This document shows positions 8,654 through 16,993 of a stretch of 64,000 bases of DNA, one piece after another. Where the stretch lies: NCBI RefSeq assembly GCF_009002475.1, contig NZ_AP019860.1, positions 4,402,001 through 4,466,000 on the forward strand, given 5' to 3'. Position 1 is the stretch's first letter, and each line of letters starts with the position of its first letter. A model generated the notes under the pieces. It was not told the origin of the DNA and did no database searches. It saw nothing but the letters and a program-made list of their open reading frames with translations. This stretch comes from Candidatus Uabimicrobium amorphum (lineage in GTDB: Bacteria; Planctomycetota; Uabimicrobiia; Uabimicrobiales; Uabimicrobiaceae). The position numbers were made by a program, and so were the translations under genes.

Positions 8654-9562
8654 CTATCGTCCAAAAGTCAAAACGCCTTTTATGATATTGCCTGCAATGT
8701 TAGGGTTTTCCTTTAAGCGGCGTAAGCTATATTCATACCATTTTTCCCCAAAGGGAATGTAGATGCGCAATGGATGCCCTTTGCCGAGAATTTCTTTGCG
8801 CAATTCAGAACGAACCCCCAATAACATTTGAAATTCGTAGTCTTTTTCGGTCAAGGAAAATTCCTCAATCATTTCAAACGCTTTGTAAACTAGGTAGTCG
8901 TCATGAGTGGCGATACCAACATAGCTCTTTTTTTCCATCATTACCCGCAATATTGCCAAATAATTTTCGTTGACTTTATTGCGATCTTTATAGGAAATAT
9001 CTGCTGGTTCGTCGTAGATCCCCTTACATAAGCGCAAGCAGCATCTTTCGGATTCTGCGAGCTTTTTGACATCTGGCAATGTGCGTTTCAAATAAGCTTG
9101 CACCACTGTTCGGATGTGTTGGGGAAATTCTTTACGCAGTTTATCGTATGTCTCTAGGGTAAAATCGGTATACGGGTGGTCTTCCATATCGATGGTAACC
9201 TGCACGTCTTTTTCTTTGGCAAAGACTACCAAATCGTAGATATTTTTTGCGCATTGTTCACGATCGATAAGCGCGCCAAATGAAGTGGGTTTTAGCGATA
9301 TACTCGAAGTTACTTTTTCTTCGTGAATTTTGGTGATGATGTCTTTGTAAAGAGCAATGGTTTTTTGTACTTCCGATTCTGATGTGACAAATTCACCTAA
9401 TAAATCAATGGTACATACCGCCCCTTCTTCGTTTAACGCCTTGGCAGTTGCCATGGCCGAAGCAATGGTCTCCCCTGCCAAGTAACGTTTGGATACCAAA
9501 CCCACAATTGATTTTGGTACGTAGGGCAATGTATGAGCAACAAGTGAATTAAAAAGTCTCAT
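8654..9562 (-). CDS. Proline dehydrogenase (monofunctional PRODH)
   Basis: FAD enzyme that oxidises proline to pyrroline-5-carboxylate and passes electrons to quinone. The length of 302 residues matches the monofunctional Deinococcus/Thermus type rather than PutA. Diagnostic segments are SISLKPTSFG, VTIDMEDHPYTD, LRLCKGIYDEP and YIPFGEKWYEYSLRRLKENP; the last is the proline carboxylate-binding helix. The start is ATG 9562, which shares one base with the stop of the upstream acyl-CoA dehydrogenase (TAATG). The open frame could start at TTG 9571, but coupling favours 9562. No P5C dehydrogenase gene lies in the window. Confidence 0.9.
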   Translation of the reverse strand: MRLFNSLVAHTLPYVPKSIVGLVSKRYLAGETIASAMATAKALNEEGAVCTIDLLGEFVTSESEVQKTIALYKDIITKIHEEKVTSSISLKPTSFGALIDREQCAKNIYDLVVFAKEKDVQVTIDMEDHPYTDFTLETYDKLRKEFPQHIRTVVQAYLKRTLPDVKKLAESERCCLRLCKGIYDEPADISYKDRNKVNENYLAILRVMMEKKSYVGIATHDDYLVYKAFEMIEEFSLTEKDYEFQMLLGVRSELRKEILGKGHPLRIYIPFGEKWYEYSLRRLKENPNIAGNIIKGVLTFGR

Positions 9563-11364
9563 TAATCCCAAACCTTAAATGGATATTTTTGTTGTTCGCA
9601 CATATGGTTACTGATTTTAGTAATAGAATCATCATAGTTACTGTTGATCCCGTTGTAGTTATACTCAAGTTGTTCTCTTGCCATTTCTCCAAACATGCGC
9701 AGGCACTCAAGGTCATGTTTGAGATCTTCGGCGGTTTTGCCTTTTTTCATTTGTGTATCAATGCGACTGATACAAGCGGCGAGAACATAAATGTAAATCG
9801 CCATATTCGCCATACGCTCTAGTAGAAACTGTTGGTGGATGATATCTTTTTTATACATTTTGATGTGCTTTTCCGCGACGTGGTTTAGAAGAGCAATGTA
9901 CTTTTCCACAACTTTTATTTCGGTACTCAGTAGAGAATTCACGTTGTCGAATTTTTCTTTGGCAATGGAACGAATTACTTTTGTCGATAAATATTCGATG
10001 ATAACATCCATCGACTTCAGGGGTTTGTTGAGAGCTTTCCCAACGTTTTTGAGGTAGTTTCCGAAGTCCTTTATTCCCGTCAAGGCAATAAACAGACGTA
10101 AAATTTCATTGGTTCCTTCGAAGATCATGTTCACTCTTGTATCACGTAGCGCTCTTTCTAGCTCGAAGTCAGCAATAAAACCGTTTCCTCCAAATATCTG
10201 TACGGTTTCATTGATAATCTCCCATGTGGACTCTGTGGTGAAAATTTTGCAAATGGCTGACTCAATAGAAAAGTCTATTTCTTTGGTGTCAGCTAGTCCT
10301 GCGGTTAAAAGTACAGAGCTGTTCATTGCATAGCATAAAGCGCCCATACGGGCAATTTTCTTTTGTATGAGTCCGAAAGAACTCAGAGGAGAACCGAATT
10401 GTTTTCGCTCTGCGGCTTGGCGAACACCTTCATCTACCAAGCGCTTGACTCCACCAGCGCACGCTGCGGCAAGACCAAGACGTCCAAGGTTTAGTATTTC
10501 CATGGCAATTTTAAATCCCTTGCCTGGTTCGCCAAGAACGTTTTCTACAGGTACTTGTACATCGTTAAAGACAATTGGTGTGGTAGAGGAGCCTTTTAGA
10601 CCCAGCTTTTTCTCTTCCTTGCCGTTGGTGATTCCTCCCATGTCGCGTGTGACAATGAAGGCGGTAAAACCACTTTCTTCTTCGTTTTCCGAAGCAATTT
10701 TGGCAAATACGGTAAAGAAATTGGCGAAAGCGCCATTGGTGATGTAGATTTTTTCTCCATTTAAGACATAGTGTTTTCCGTCTTTAGAGAGCTTTGCGGT
10801 AGTACGAATACTATGGGCGTCGGAACCTGCTTGTGGTTCTGTTAGACAGAATGCGGCGATTGTTTCGCCACTGGTAATTCCGGGTATGTATTTTTGTTTT
10901 TGTTCCTCGGTTCCAAATAGGTAAAGACCCTTGCTACCGATGGAAAGATGCGCACCGCATGTTGTTGATACGGAAGCACAGTGACGAGAAATCAGCCCCA
11001 TAAAGCGGCAAAAGAAAACGTTCGAAATTCCTAGTCCATCGTACTCTTCGGGAGCCGTTAAGGAGAATATCCCAAATTCGGCTAAGCCATCGAGGACTTC
11101 TTGTGGAATCTTGCTGTCTTCGTCGATTTGCATTGCGTTTATTTTTTGTTTGCAAAATTTGTCAAATTCTTGAAGAAAAGAGTCCATTTCTTCTAATTCT
11201 TCTTTCGAAGGTTCGGGAAATGGAAAGATTAGCTTGTGATCTATTCTTCCGGAAAATGCCGCTTTCATAAAACTGGGTAGTGATTTCTTTTGTTTGTGGT
11301 TTTGGTCTTTGTTTTGTAGCGACGTTTTTTTGACATCTTCAACAGGTTGGGTTGCTGTACTCAT
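9562..11364 (-). CDS. Acyl-CoA dehydrogenase, very-long-chain/ACAD9-like
   Basis: FAD-dependent dehydrogenase for the first step of fatty-acid beta-oxidation. The length of 600 residues and extended C-terminal helical region match the VLCAD/ACAD9 type rather than the 380-residue short form. Signature segments are FCLTEPQAGSDAHSIRT (FAD/substrate), GKGFKIAMEIL and MIFEGTNEILRLF, the last holding the probable catalytic Glu. ATG 11364 is chosen because AGGATGAG lies just upstream, while the longer open frame to 11427 has no such site. It is translationally coupled to proline dehydrogenase (TAATG), so both probably feed electrons to the respiratory chain. Confidence 0.9.
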   Translation of the reverse strand: MSTATQPVEDVKKTSLQNKDQNHKQKKSLPSFMKAAFSGRIDHKLIFPFPEPSKEELEEMDSFLQEFDKFCKQKINAMQIDEDSKIPQEVLDGLAEFGIFSLTAPEEYDGLGISNVFFCRFMGLISRHCASVSTTCGAHLSIGSKGLYLFGTEEQKQKYIPGITSGETIAAFCLTEPQAGSDAHSIRTTAKLSKDGKHYVLNGEKIYITNGAFANFFTVFAKIASENEEESGFTAFIVTRDMGGITNGKEEKKLGLKGSSTTPIVFNDVQVPVENVLGEPGKGFKIAMEILNLGRLGLAAACAGGVKRLVDEGVRQAAERKQFGSPLSSFGLIQKKIARMGALCYAMNSSVLLTAGLADTKEIDFSIESAICKIFTTESTWEIINETVQIFGGNGFIADFELERALRDTRVNMIFEGTNEILRLFIALTGIKDFGNYLKNVGKALNKPLKSMDVIIEYLSTKVIRSIAKEKFDNVNSLLSTEIKVVEKYIALLNHVAEKHIKMYKKDIIHQQFLLERMANMAIYIYVLAACISRIDTQMKKGKTAEDLKHDLECLRMFGEMAREQLEYNYNGINSNYDDSITKISNHMCEQQKYPFKVWD

Positions 11365-11557
11365 GATTCTCATCCTAAATGTACATTGTTTTTTTTTCAT
11401 TTTATCTAAAATGTGGACAAGATGCAATGCAAAACAGTGAAGAGAGGGCTCTGTAAAATCGGAGGCTTTTTATTTACATATTTTTATGGTTGTAGTATAT
11501 TAGGTAGTCATAAACGTATTAACATGGGAATTGGTGTCGAATTTATTTTAAAGGCCT

Positions 11558-12379
11558 GTGACGAATTTGAATTACAAAAATATTCTGCCTGAGAAACTGA
11601 AAAAGATATTGCGCAATATGTGGCGGGCATTTTATCGTAAATGGATTAAGTTAAAGTACTTTCGCAAACTAGGTTTTGTAAATGCAAGTAAATGTATTGT
11701 ATCTTTAGCGGTAAGGAGGCAAAAGTTTGGCGTTTTTGTACCTTTGCTACAACAACATGTCTTTATACGTCCAAGAACTTCGGATGTCGCTACCTTCGAA
11801 AAAATATTTATCCTCGAAGAGTATGCACTTTCCTGTGTGGAGTCAGCACAGTTCATTATTGATGCCGGGGCAAATGTTGGGTATGCAGCGCTTTTTTTTG
11901 CACATAAATATCCTGAGGCATCTATTGTGTGTATTGAGCCAGAAATTTCCAATGTGGAAATTTTGCGACAAAATATACGGCAACATAAAAAAATAAAAGT
12001 CTTACCTAATGCTTTGTGGCACACAACTGCGTGTTTGCAAATCGACAACCCTTCTGATGAAAAATACGCCTTTCGCGTGTCACAAGTACCGCAGTCAAAT
12101 ATCCAAAGTATTACAGTTCCGGACATTTTACGCTCTTTACAGTGGCCAAAAATCGATATTTGTAAAATAGATATCGAGGGAGCCGAAAAGCAAGTTTTTT
12201 CGGAAAACACGGATTGGATTCAACATACGCGGGCAATTGTTATTGAACTCCATGAACAAATGGTGCCTGGTTGTAAACAAAGTTTTTACTGCGCGTTAAA
12301 AAAATACGGTCCTTATCAACATTTCATGCAAGGAGAAAATACAATAGTTCTCCGAAATCAACATGTGGAGTTGCCATGA
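11558..12379 (+). CDS. FkbM-family SAM methyltransferase
   Basis: Predicted O-methyltransferase of the FkbM family, often found in envelope polysaccharide clusters, where it may methylate sugars. The SAM-binding motif I is FIIDAGANVGYAALFFA (about residues 99-115), followed by CIEPE and the family block DICKIDIEGAE. The start is uncertain: the open frame begins with GTG 11558, with AAAGG only 4 bases upstream, and TTG 11567 is an alternative. This is the first gene of a four-gene run in which each stop overlaps the next start (ATGA at 12376). Its own transcription start should lie in the 190-bp gap shared with the divergent acyl-CoA dehydrogenase gene. Confidence 0.82.
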   Translation: MTNLNYKNILPEKLKKILRNMWRAFYRKWIKLKYFRKLGFVNASKCIVSLAVRRQKFGVFVPLLQQHVFIRPRTSDVATFEKIFILEEYALSCVESAQFIIDAGANVGYAALFFAHKYPEASIVCIEPEISNVEILRQNIRQHKKIKVLPNALWHTTACLQIDNPSDEKYAFRVSQVPQSNIQSITVPDILRSLQWPKIDICKIDIEGAEKQVFSENTDWIQHTRAIVIELHEQMVPGCKQSFYCALKKYGPYQHFMQGENTIVLRNQHVELP

Positions 12380-13284
12380 GTAGTCCTCTATCAATCGCCG
12401 TTCTTATTACAAATTACAACACCTGGGAATTTACACATCGTTGTGTGGAAAAGATCTATGAATATGGTGTTGATCGCATTGAAAAAATCGTTATTGTTGA
12501 CGACGCGTCTACACATACTTGCCAAAAAGAATTTCCCTCGATGGTTGAGGTGGTTCGTAATGAGAAAAATTGTGGTTATGTCGCATCTGTGAATATTGGT
12601 ATGCAGTACATTCGTGAAGACTTAGTTGTGCTTTTGGATAGCGATGCATATCCGGTTATGAACATTTTTGAGACGTTAACGCAAAATTTTGTAGAAGACC
12701 CTTCTTTAGGGGCGATGTCCCTTCACCTTGTTGACGAGAAAGGACAAGTGACAGGAAATCATGAACGAGTTCCCAACTGCTGGGGACTAATTCTCGGACA
12801 AAAGATTTATGGAAAGTTGCGAGGGAAACGCAAAGAAAATGCACCATTTGTTTGCTACTCTTGCGGTGTAGTTATCCGTCGCGAGGCTTTTTTTAGTATT
12901 GATGGCTTTGATGAGAGTTTTGACTTTTTAGACGGGGATATTGATTTTTTTATGCGTTTGCGGTTGAAGGGATGGCGTTTGAAAATATCAAATGATTTAC
13001 GTGTTTTCCACGTAGGTGGAGGTAGCCCTCAAAGCACAGCAAAAAGGGTACTGCGTTTTTACCGCAACCGTTATAAATTTTTAGATAAGCATAAATTATT
13101 ACCTACAAAATATATACTCCATCCGATTTTATTTTTGCGGCACTTAGCGGAATACATACTACTGTGTTCATTGGGGATCTTTCTTTACAAAGATCGAGAA
13201 ATATTGAAAGACAAAAAAAAATCGCGAAAACTACTGCTCAAAAAAGTTTGGTGTGGATATGAATCTATCTATGGGAGAGCATGA
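12376..13284 (+). CDS. Family 2 glycosyltransferase
   Basis: GT-A fold inverting glycosyltransferase. The N-terminal IAVLITNYNTWEFTHRCVE and IVIVDDAS segments bind the nucleotide sugar. LVVLLDSDAYP (about residue 90) contains the metal-binding DxD. Further on, GFDESFDFLDGDIDFFMRLR is the usual acceptor-side ED-like block. The C-terminal region has a hydrophobic stretch (about residues 255-275) that may attach it to the membrane. It overlaps both neighbours by 4 bases, placing it in the same transcript as FkbM and galE. Substrate unknown; a role in exopolysaccharide or lipid-linked glycan assembly is inferred from context. Confidence 0.85.
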   Translation: MSSPLSIAVLITNYNTWEFTHRCVEKIYEYGVDRIEKIVIVDDASTHTCQKEFPSMVEVVRNEKNCGYVASVNIGMQYIREDLVVLLDSDAYPVMNIFETLTQNFVEDPSLGAMSLHLVDEKGQVTGNHERVPNCWGLILGQKIYGKLRGKRKENAPFVCYSCGVVIRREAFFSIDGFDESFDFLDGDIDFFMRLRLKGWRLKISNDLRVFHVGGGSPQSTAKRVLRFYRNRYKFLDKHKLLPTKYILHPILFLRHLAEYILLCSLGIFLYKDREILKDKKKSRKLLLKKVWCGYESIYGRA

Positions 13285-14267
13285 TGGCAACTTTGGTTAC
13301 AGGCGGCGCTGGGTATATAGGAAGTGTCATTGTTGAGTTACTCAACAGACAAAAACAAGATTTTGTGGTGCTGGACAACTTGTCGCGTGGTAATGAAGGG
13401 GCAGTACCAAAAGGTTGTGCCTTTTATCGTGGAGATATAAAGAATCACGAACTCGTAAAAAAAATTATAGATGAACACAACATCACACAGTGTATACATC
13501 TTGCTGCATACGCGTATGTCGGAGAATCCGTAGTTTCGCCACATATTTATTTCGAGAACAATATTTCGAGCAGTTTACAATTTATCGATACTTTACGGAG
13601 TAAAAAAATTGATAAAATCGTGTTCTCTTCGTCGTGCGCCGTGTATGGGATTCCTTCGCAGTTGCCGATTGTCGAAAACGAAGCACTTGCCCCTATAAAT
13701 CCGTATGGTTGGAGTAAACTGACCATTGAAAAAGTTCTTGAGAGTTATGCATACGCTTACGATTTGAATTATGTGGCCTTGCGTTACTTTAATGCTTGTG
13801 GTGCCACGGAGCAACATGGCGAATTTCATCAACCTGAAACACACATCATTCCCAATATTTTGGCGGTAGCCAAGGGGGAAAAAGACGTTTTATGTATAAA
13901 CGGTAGTGACTATCCGACAAGCGATGGTACTGCCGTCCGGGATTATATACATGTTTATGATTTGGCTTGCGCACACATCGCCGCTCTCGAATATTTGCAG
14001 CAACAAGGTACATCGCAAGCGTTAAATTTAGGCAATGGTCAAGGGTATTCCATTATGGATTTGGTCAATGCTGCCAAGAAAGTAACACAAAAGCACATTG
14101 CTGTTGAGTTTGTTGAGAGAAGAGTGGGAGATCCTCCGTTACTTGTTGCCGATGCTGCAAAGGCGAAAAAAGTACTCGGATGGGAACCGAAGTTTTCGTG
14201 TATCGAAAAAATTATGGAAAGTGCGTGGTTGTGGAAAATCCAAAACCCCAACGGTTACACTTGTTGA
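13281..14267 (+). CDS. galE: UDP-glucose 4-epimerase
   Basis: NAD-dependent short-chain-dehydrogenase-type epimerase that interconverts UDP-glucose and UDP-galactose. The Rossmann motif TGGAGYIGS is at the N-terminus, SSSCAVYG supplies the catalytic Ser/Thr, and NPYGWSKLTIE holds YxxxK. ALRYFNACGA and RDYIHVYDLACAH are characteristic of GalE. The length of 328 residues is normal. Two adjacent ATGs at 13281 and 13284 are both possible; the first overlaps the GT2 stop. It presumably supplies a UDP-hexose for the neighbouring glycosyltransferases. Specificity could extend to UDP-GlcNAc. Confidence 0.92.
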   Translation: MMATLVTGGAGYIGSVIVELLNRQKQDFVVLDNLSRGNEGAVPKGCAFYRGDIKNHELVKKIIDEHNITQCIHLAAYAYVGESVVSPHIYFENNISSSLQFIDTLRSKKIDKIVFSSSCAVYGIPSQLPIVENEALAPINPYGWSKLTIEKVLESYAYAYDLNYVALRYFNACGATEQHGEFHQPETHIIPNILAVAKGEKDVLCINGSDYPTSDGTAVRDYIHVYDLACAHIAALEYLQQQGTSQALNLGNGQGYSIMDLVNAAKKVTQKHIAVEFVERRVGDPPLLVADAAKAKKVLGWEPKFSCIEKIMESAWLWKIQNPNGYTC

Positions 14268-15379
14268 TTATTTGTCGAAGTTTTCCTCCTCGTAATTGCG
14301 GTGTAGCGGACTATACATACAATTTAGCGAAACATTTAGCGCAGTATCGCGACATGAAAGTGTCTATCATTACTTCGGTAAACTCCCAATTGGAAAAAAT
14401 TGACAATGTCGACGTTTTTCCAATTGTGGACACTTGGAATTTAAGGGGAATGAAAGTTGTTATTGACAAAATACAACAGCTTTCTCCGCAACAAATACTA
14501 CTGCAATATGTACCGTATTTGTATCATCAAAAGGGAATGCCTTTTTATTTGTGTGTTCTATTCTGGCGATTGCGCGCATGGAAAAAGGCTATTTTTTTTC
14601 ATGAAGTCGCCATCGAAATTTCTCCTAGAATAAAACAATTGTGTGTTGCGATTGCACAACGTTTCATTGCCTATTTTATTTGCCGCATGAGTGATCATCT
14701 TATTGTCAGCAACGAATGTGTCGCAAAATTTTTAGGGGAAAAGCGCACGCAGTTGATTCATCTTGGTAGTAACATTCCCTCATGTTCCCTTCCTGAAAAT
14801 ATTTTACAAGAGTTGCGCAGACAAACCGTTGGAGAATGCGACTTACTCTTTGCTATTTTTGGTAATATTCGCAATAATCACGAACTTTTGCCGACGCTAA
14901 AAAAGCTAGATTCAGAACAAATATCGTGGAAAATACTACTTGTTGGTAGCTATCAAAGTGCAAAATGTAAACCATTTTACGATGAAATTGTTCGTTTAGG
15001 GATGCAAGAACACATTCATGTTACGGGTTATGTTGCCGCAGATACTGCGGCAAAATACTTGGCCATGTCTGACATTTTTCTTATTTGGGAATTTCCAGAA
15101 AAGGGGATTTTCTTGCACAGTGGCTCCTTGTGTGCTGCTTTTGCCAATTCGTTAGTGATTGTGAGCAACAAAGGGGAGTTGACAGACAGTATTTTGTGTC
15201 GCGAAAGTGGTGCCATTTTGTTGAAACATCTATGTACGCAAACCTTAATCGAACATCTAAACAAAATATACACCGACGCAACATTTCGTCAAGAAATACA
15301 AGAAAGTGCCTATTCTTTTTTCTCCAAATATCTCTCTTGGAAAGTGGTGTGTGAAAAACATCGCGATTTATTTCAATAA
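14231..15379 (+). CDS. Glycosyltransferase (GT4-like)
   Basis: GT-B type glycosyltransferase. The N-terminal LLIICRSFPPRNCGVADYTYNLAKHL matches the acceptor-domain opening of many GT4 enzymes, and a C-terminal donor domain follows (VTGYVAADTAAKYLAMSDIFL, then a segment with GALCAAFANS-like features). The start is uncertain. The frame is open from ATG 14180 inside galE, but GGAAAG at 14216-14221 fits GTG 14231, and TTGs near 14261 are also possible. In any case it overlaps galE, implying coupled translation. This is the last gene of the sugar cluster. The classical EX7E donor motif is weak, so it may be a divergent member. Confidence 0.72.
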   Translation: MENPKPQRLHLLIICRSFPPRNCGVADYTYNLAKHLAQYRDMKVSIITSVNSQLEKIDNVDVFPIVDTWNLRGMKVVIDKIQQLSPQQILLQYVPYLYHQKGMPFYLCVLFWRLRAWKKAIFFHEVAIEISPRIKQLCVAIAQRFIAYFICRMSDHLIVSNECVAKFLGEKRTQLIHLGSNIPSCSLPENILQELRRQTVGECDLLFAIFGNIRNNHELLPTLKKLDSEQISWKILLVGSYQSAKCKPFYDEIVRLGMQEHIHVTGYVAADTAAKYLAMSDIFLIWEFPEKGIFLHSGSLCAAFANSLVIVSNKGELTDSILCRESGAILLKHLCTQTLIEHLNKIYTDATFRQEIQESAYSFFSKYLSWKVVCEKHRDLFQ

Positions 15380-15487
15380 ATCATTTGCTACCGTTATGTA
15401 AATTGATATATTTACGTGCAAGTATTCGGAATTTTGTGGGTGTTGTGCCCGAAAAAATTTTATTGGATTTCATTCAGCGAGAATAAA

Positions 15488-16936
15488 ATGGCGAAAAGTA
15501 CCAAAAAGTCTTCTAAAGCGAAGGTAGAGAAATCTACTGCCAAAAAAAAAGTTGTTGATAAAGCGGTGTTAGAAGATTCCTTTCACAAAGCAGAAGAAAA
15601 AACTATTGAATGGATGATGAAAAACCCTGAAAAGATGATCAAGGAGCGTAAGCATTTCATGCAACAGCTTTTAAAAAAGCGTTGCTGTTACGGTGGTAAG
15701 GGAGGAATACTTCCCATTACGATTTCCCCGCTGTTTTTAAAAGAAGAGTCTATGCGACTGATTGCCGATGTGGGTGAACAACTCGATCGCATTCTCGATA
15801 AGGTTACCAAAGCGTATTTTGAAGATGAGTATGTCGCTTCTTACTTTCCTTATACCGATATCCCGAAAGAGTGGATTAACTGGGATTCTGGATATGAAAA
15901 ACCAACCATTTTGAACCGCCATGATGCGATTTTTGATGGAAAAAATTTGAAGTTTATCGAATTTAACACTGACAATCCAGGTGGACGTGGGTGGAGTGAT
16001 ATTTCCGAAGAACTTTTTCGCAAACACACTATTTATAGTGATTTGATTAATAAATTTGCGCCACCTAGCGAACGTCGAATGTTACGCGCACTAAAGGATA
16101 GTTTACTTTCTTGCTACAAGGAGTGGGGAGGAAAGAAAAGTAACCCACGAGTTGCTTTGGTGTCTTTCAAGAAGTTTCTCGCTGGTTCTGACGATGAAAT
16201 TGTTCGCGATTATTTGATTGAAAACGGCATTGAAACTAACTTCGTTGATGCACGCGATTTTGAATATCGCAAAAAGAAATTATATTCGGGTAATGTTCCT
16301 TTTGATATTGTGAATTTGACACTTCGTTTTACTTTTTTTAAGCGTTTCCCCAACGAAATGAAAGATTTCCTCGCGGCAATACGCGATAACAATATTTGTT
16401 GTGTAAATCACTTTCGTGCTCTTATTGCTTCTCATAAAGAAGCGTTGTCTTTTATTACGAATGAAGAAAACCATCATTATTTTACGGAAGAAGAGGCGGA
16501 GTGTATCAAAAAATACGTACCGTGGACACGGAAAATGGACGAAACGATTACCATATCCAAAGAAGGGTGCGATGTTGCCTTGCAAGAGTATGTGATTAAT
16601 CATCAAGAAGAACTGGTTTTGAAACCTACCGCCGGGGCAGGGGGGTATGATGTATATGTGGGCAAGGTAACCCCTAAAGATGAATGGATTGGTGCTGTGG
16701 AGTCTGCGATTGGTTGCCCATGGTGGATTGTCCAAGAGGCCGTAGATATACCTGAATATGAGTTTCCTGTTCTGCGTGGAAATAAGGTCGTATTGGAGAA
16801 GAAAAATCTCAATGTAAACCCTTATATCTTTAAAGGAAAATACGTTGGGTGCCTGGGGCGAATTTCAGAATCAAAAGTGATTAATGTAAGCGCAGGAGGC
16901 GGTATTATTCCTATTTTTGAACTAACATCTAAATAA
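15488..16936 (+). CDS. Circularly permuted ATP-grasp / glutathionylspermidine-synthase-like ligase
   Basis: Predicted ATP-dependent carboxylate-amine (peptide-forming) ligase. LKFIEFNTDNPGGRGWSDI (about residues 158-176) and EELVLKPTAGAGGYDVYVG, with a later WIVQEAVDIPEYEFPV, match the ATP- and Mg-binding parts of glutathionylspermidine-synthase-like and circularly permuted ATP-grasp proteins. I place the start at ATG 15488, giving a Lys/Ser-rich N-terminal tail of about 25 residues; the open frame to 15416 has no ribosome site. It is separated from the sugar cluster by 108 bp and may have its own promoter. Substrate unknown. The gene ends in a hairpin shared with the convergent gene. Confidence 0.65.
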   Translation: MAKSTKKSSKAKVEKSTAKKKVVDKAVLEDSFHKAEEKTIEWMMKNPEKMIKERKHFMQQLLKKRCCYGGKGGILPITISPLFLKEESMRLIADVGEQLDRILDKVTKAYFEDEYVASYFPYTDIPKEWINWDSGYEKPTILNRHDAIFDGKNLKFIEFNTDNPGGRGWSDISEELFRKHTIYSDLINKFAPPSERRMLRALKDSLLSCYKEWGGKKSNPRVALVSFKKFLAGSDDEIVRDYLIENGIETNFVDARDFEYRKKKLYSGNVPFDIVNLTLRFTFFKRFPNEMKDFLAAIRDNNICCVNHFRALIASHKEALSFITNEENHHYFTEEEAECIKKYVPWTRKMDETITISKEGCDVALQEYVINHQEELVLKPTAGAGGYDVYVGKVTPKDEWIGAVESAIGCPWWIVQEAVDIPEYEFPVLRGNKVVLEKKNLNVNPYIFKGKYVGCLGRISESKVINVSAGGGIIPIFELTSK

Positions 16937-16947
16937 ATATTTCCAGG

Positions 16948-16990
16948 TGTTGTAAATAAAATATGGAGTGTGATTTTACACTCCATACTC
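16948..16990. terminator. Hairpin between convergent genes
   Basis: A 10-bp stem (16962-16971 with 16978-16987) and a six-base loop. Read on the minus strand it is followed by tttattttac, so it mainly suits the gene ending at 16994. The T-content on the plus side is weaker. Confidence 0.65.
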
Positions 16991-16993
16991 TGC

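Noticed and set aside
11632..12210. 192-codon minus-strand frame opposite the FkbM gene
   Set aside because: The plus strand carries a clear methyltransferase; the reverse product has no motif and no start signals.
15398..15415. GTAAAT/ATTTAC hairpin before the ATP-grasp gene
   Set aside because: A 6-bp AT-only stem with no T-run; not distinguishable from chance in this AT-rich DNA.
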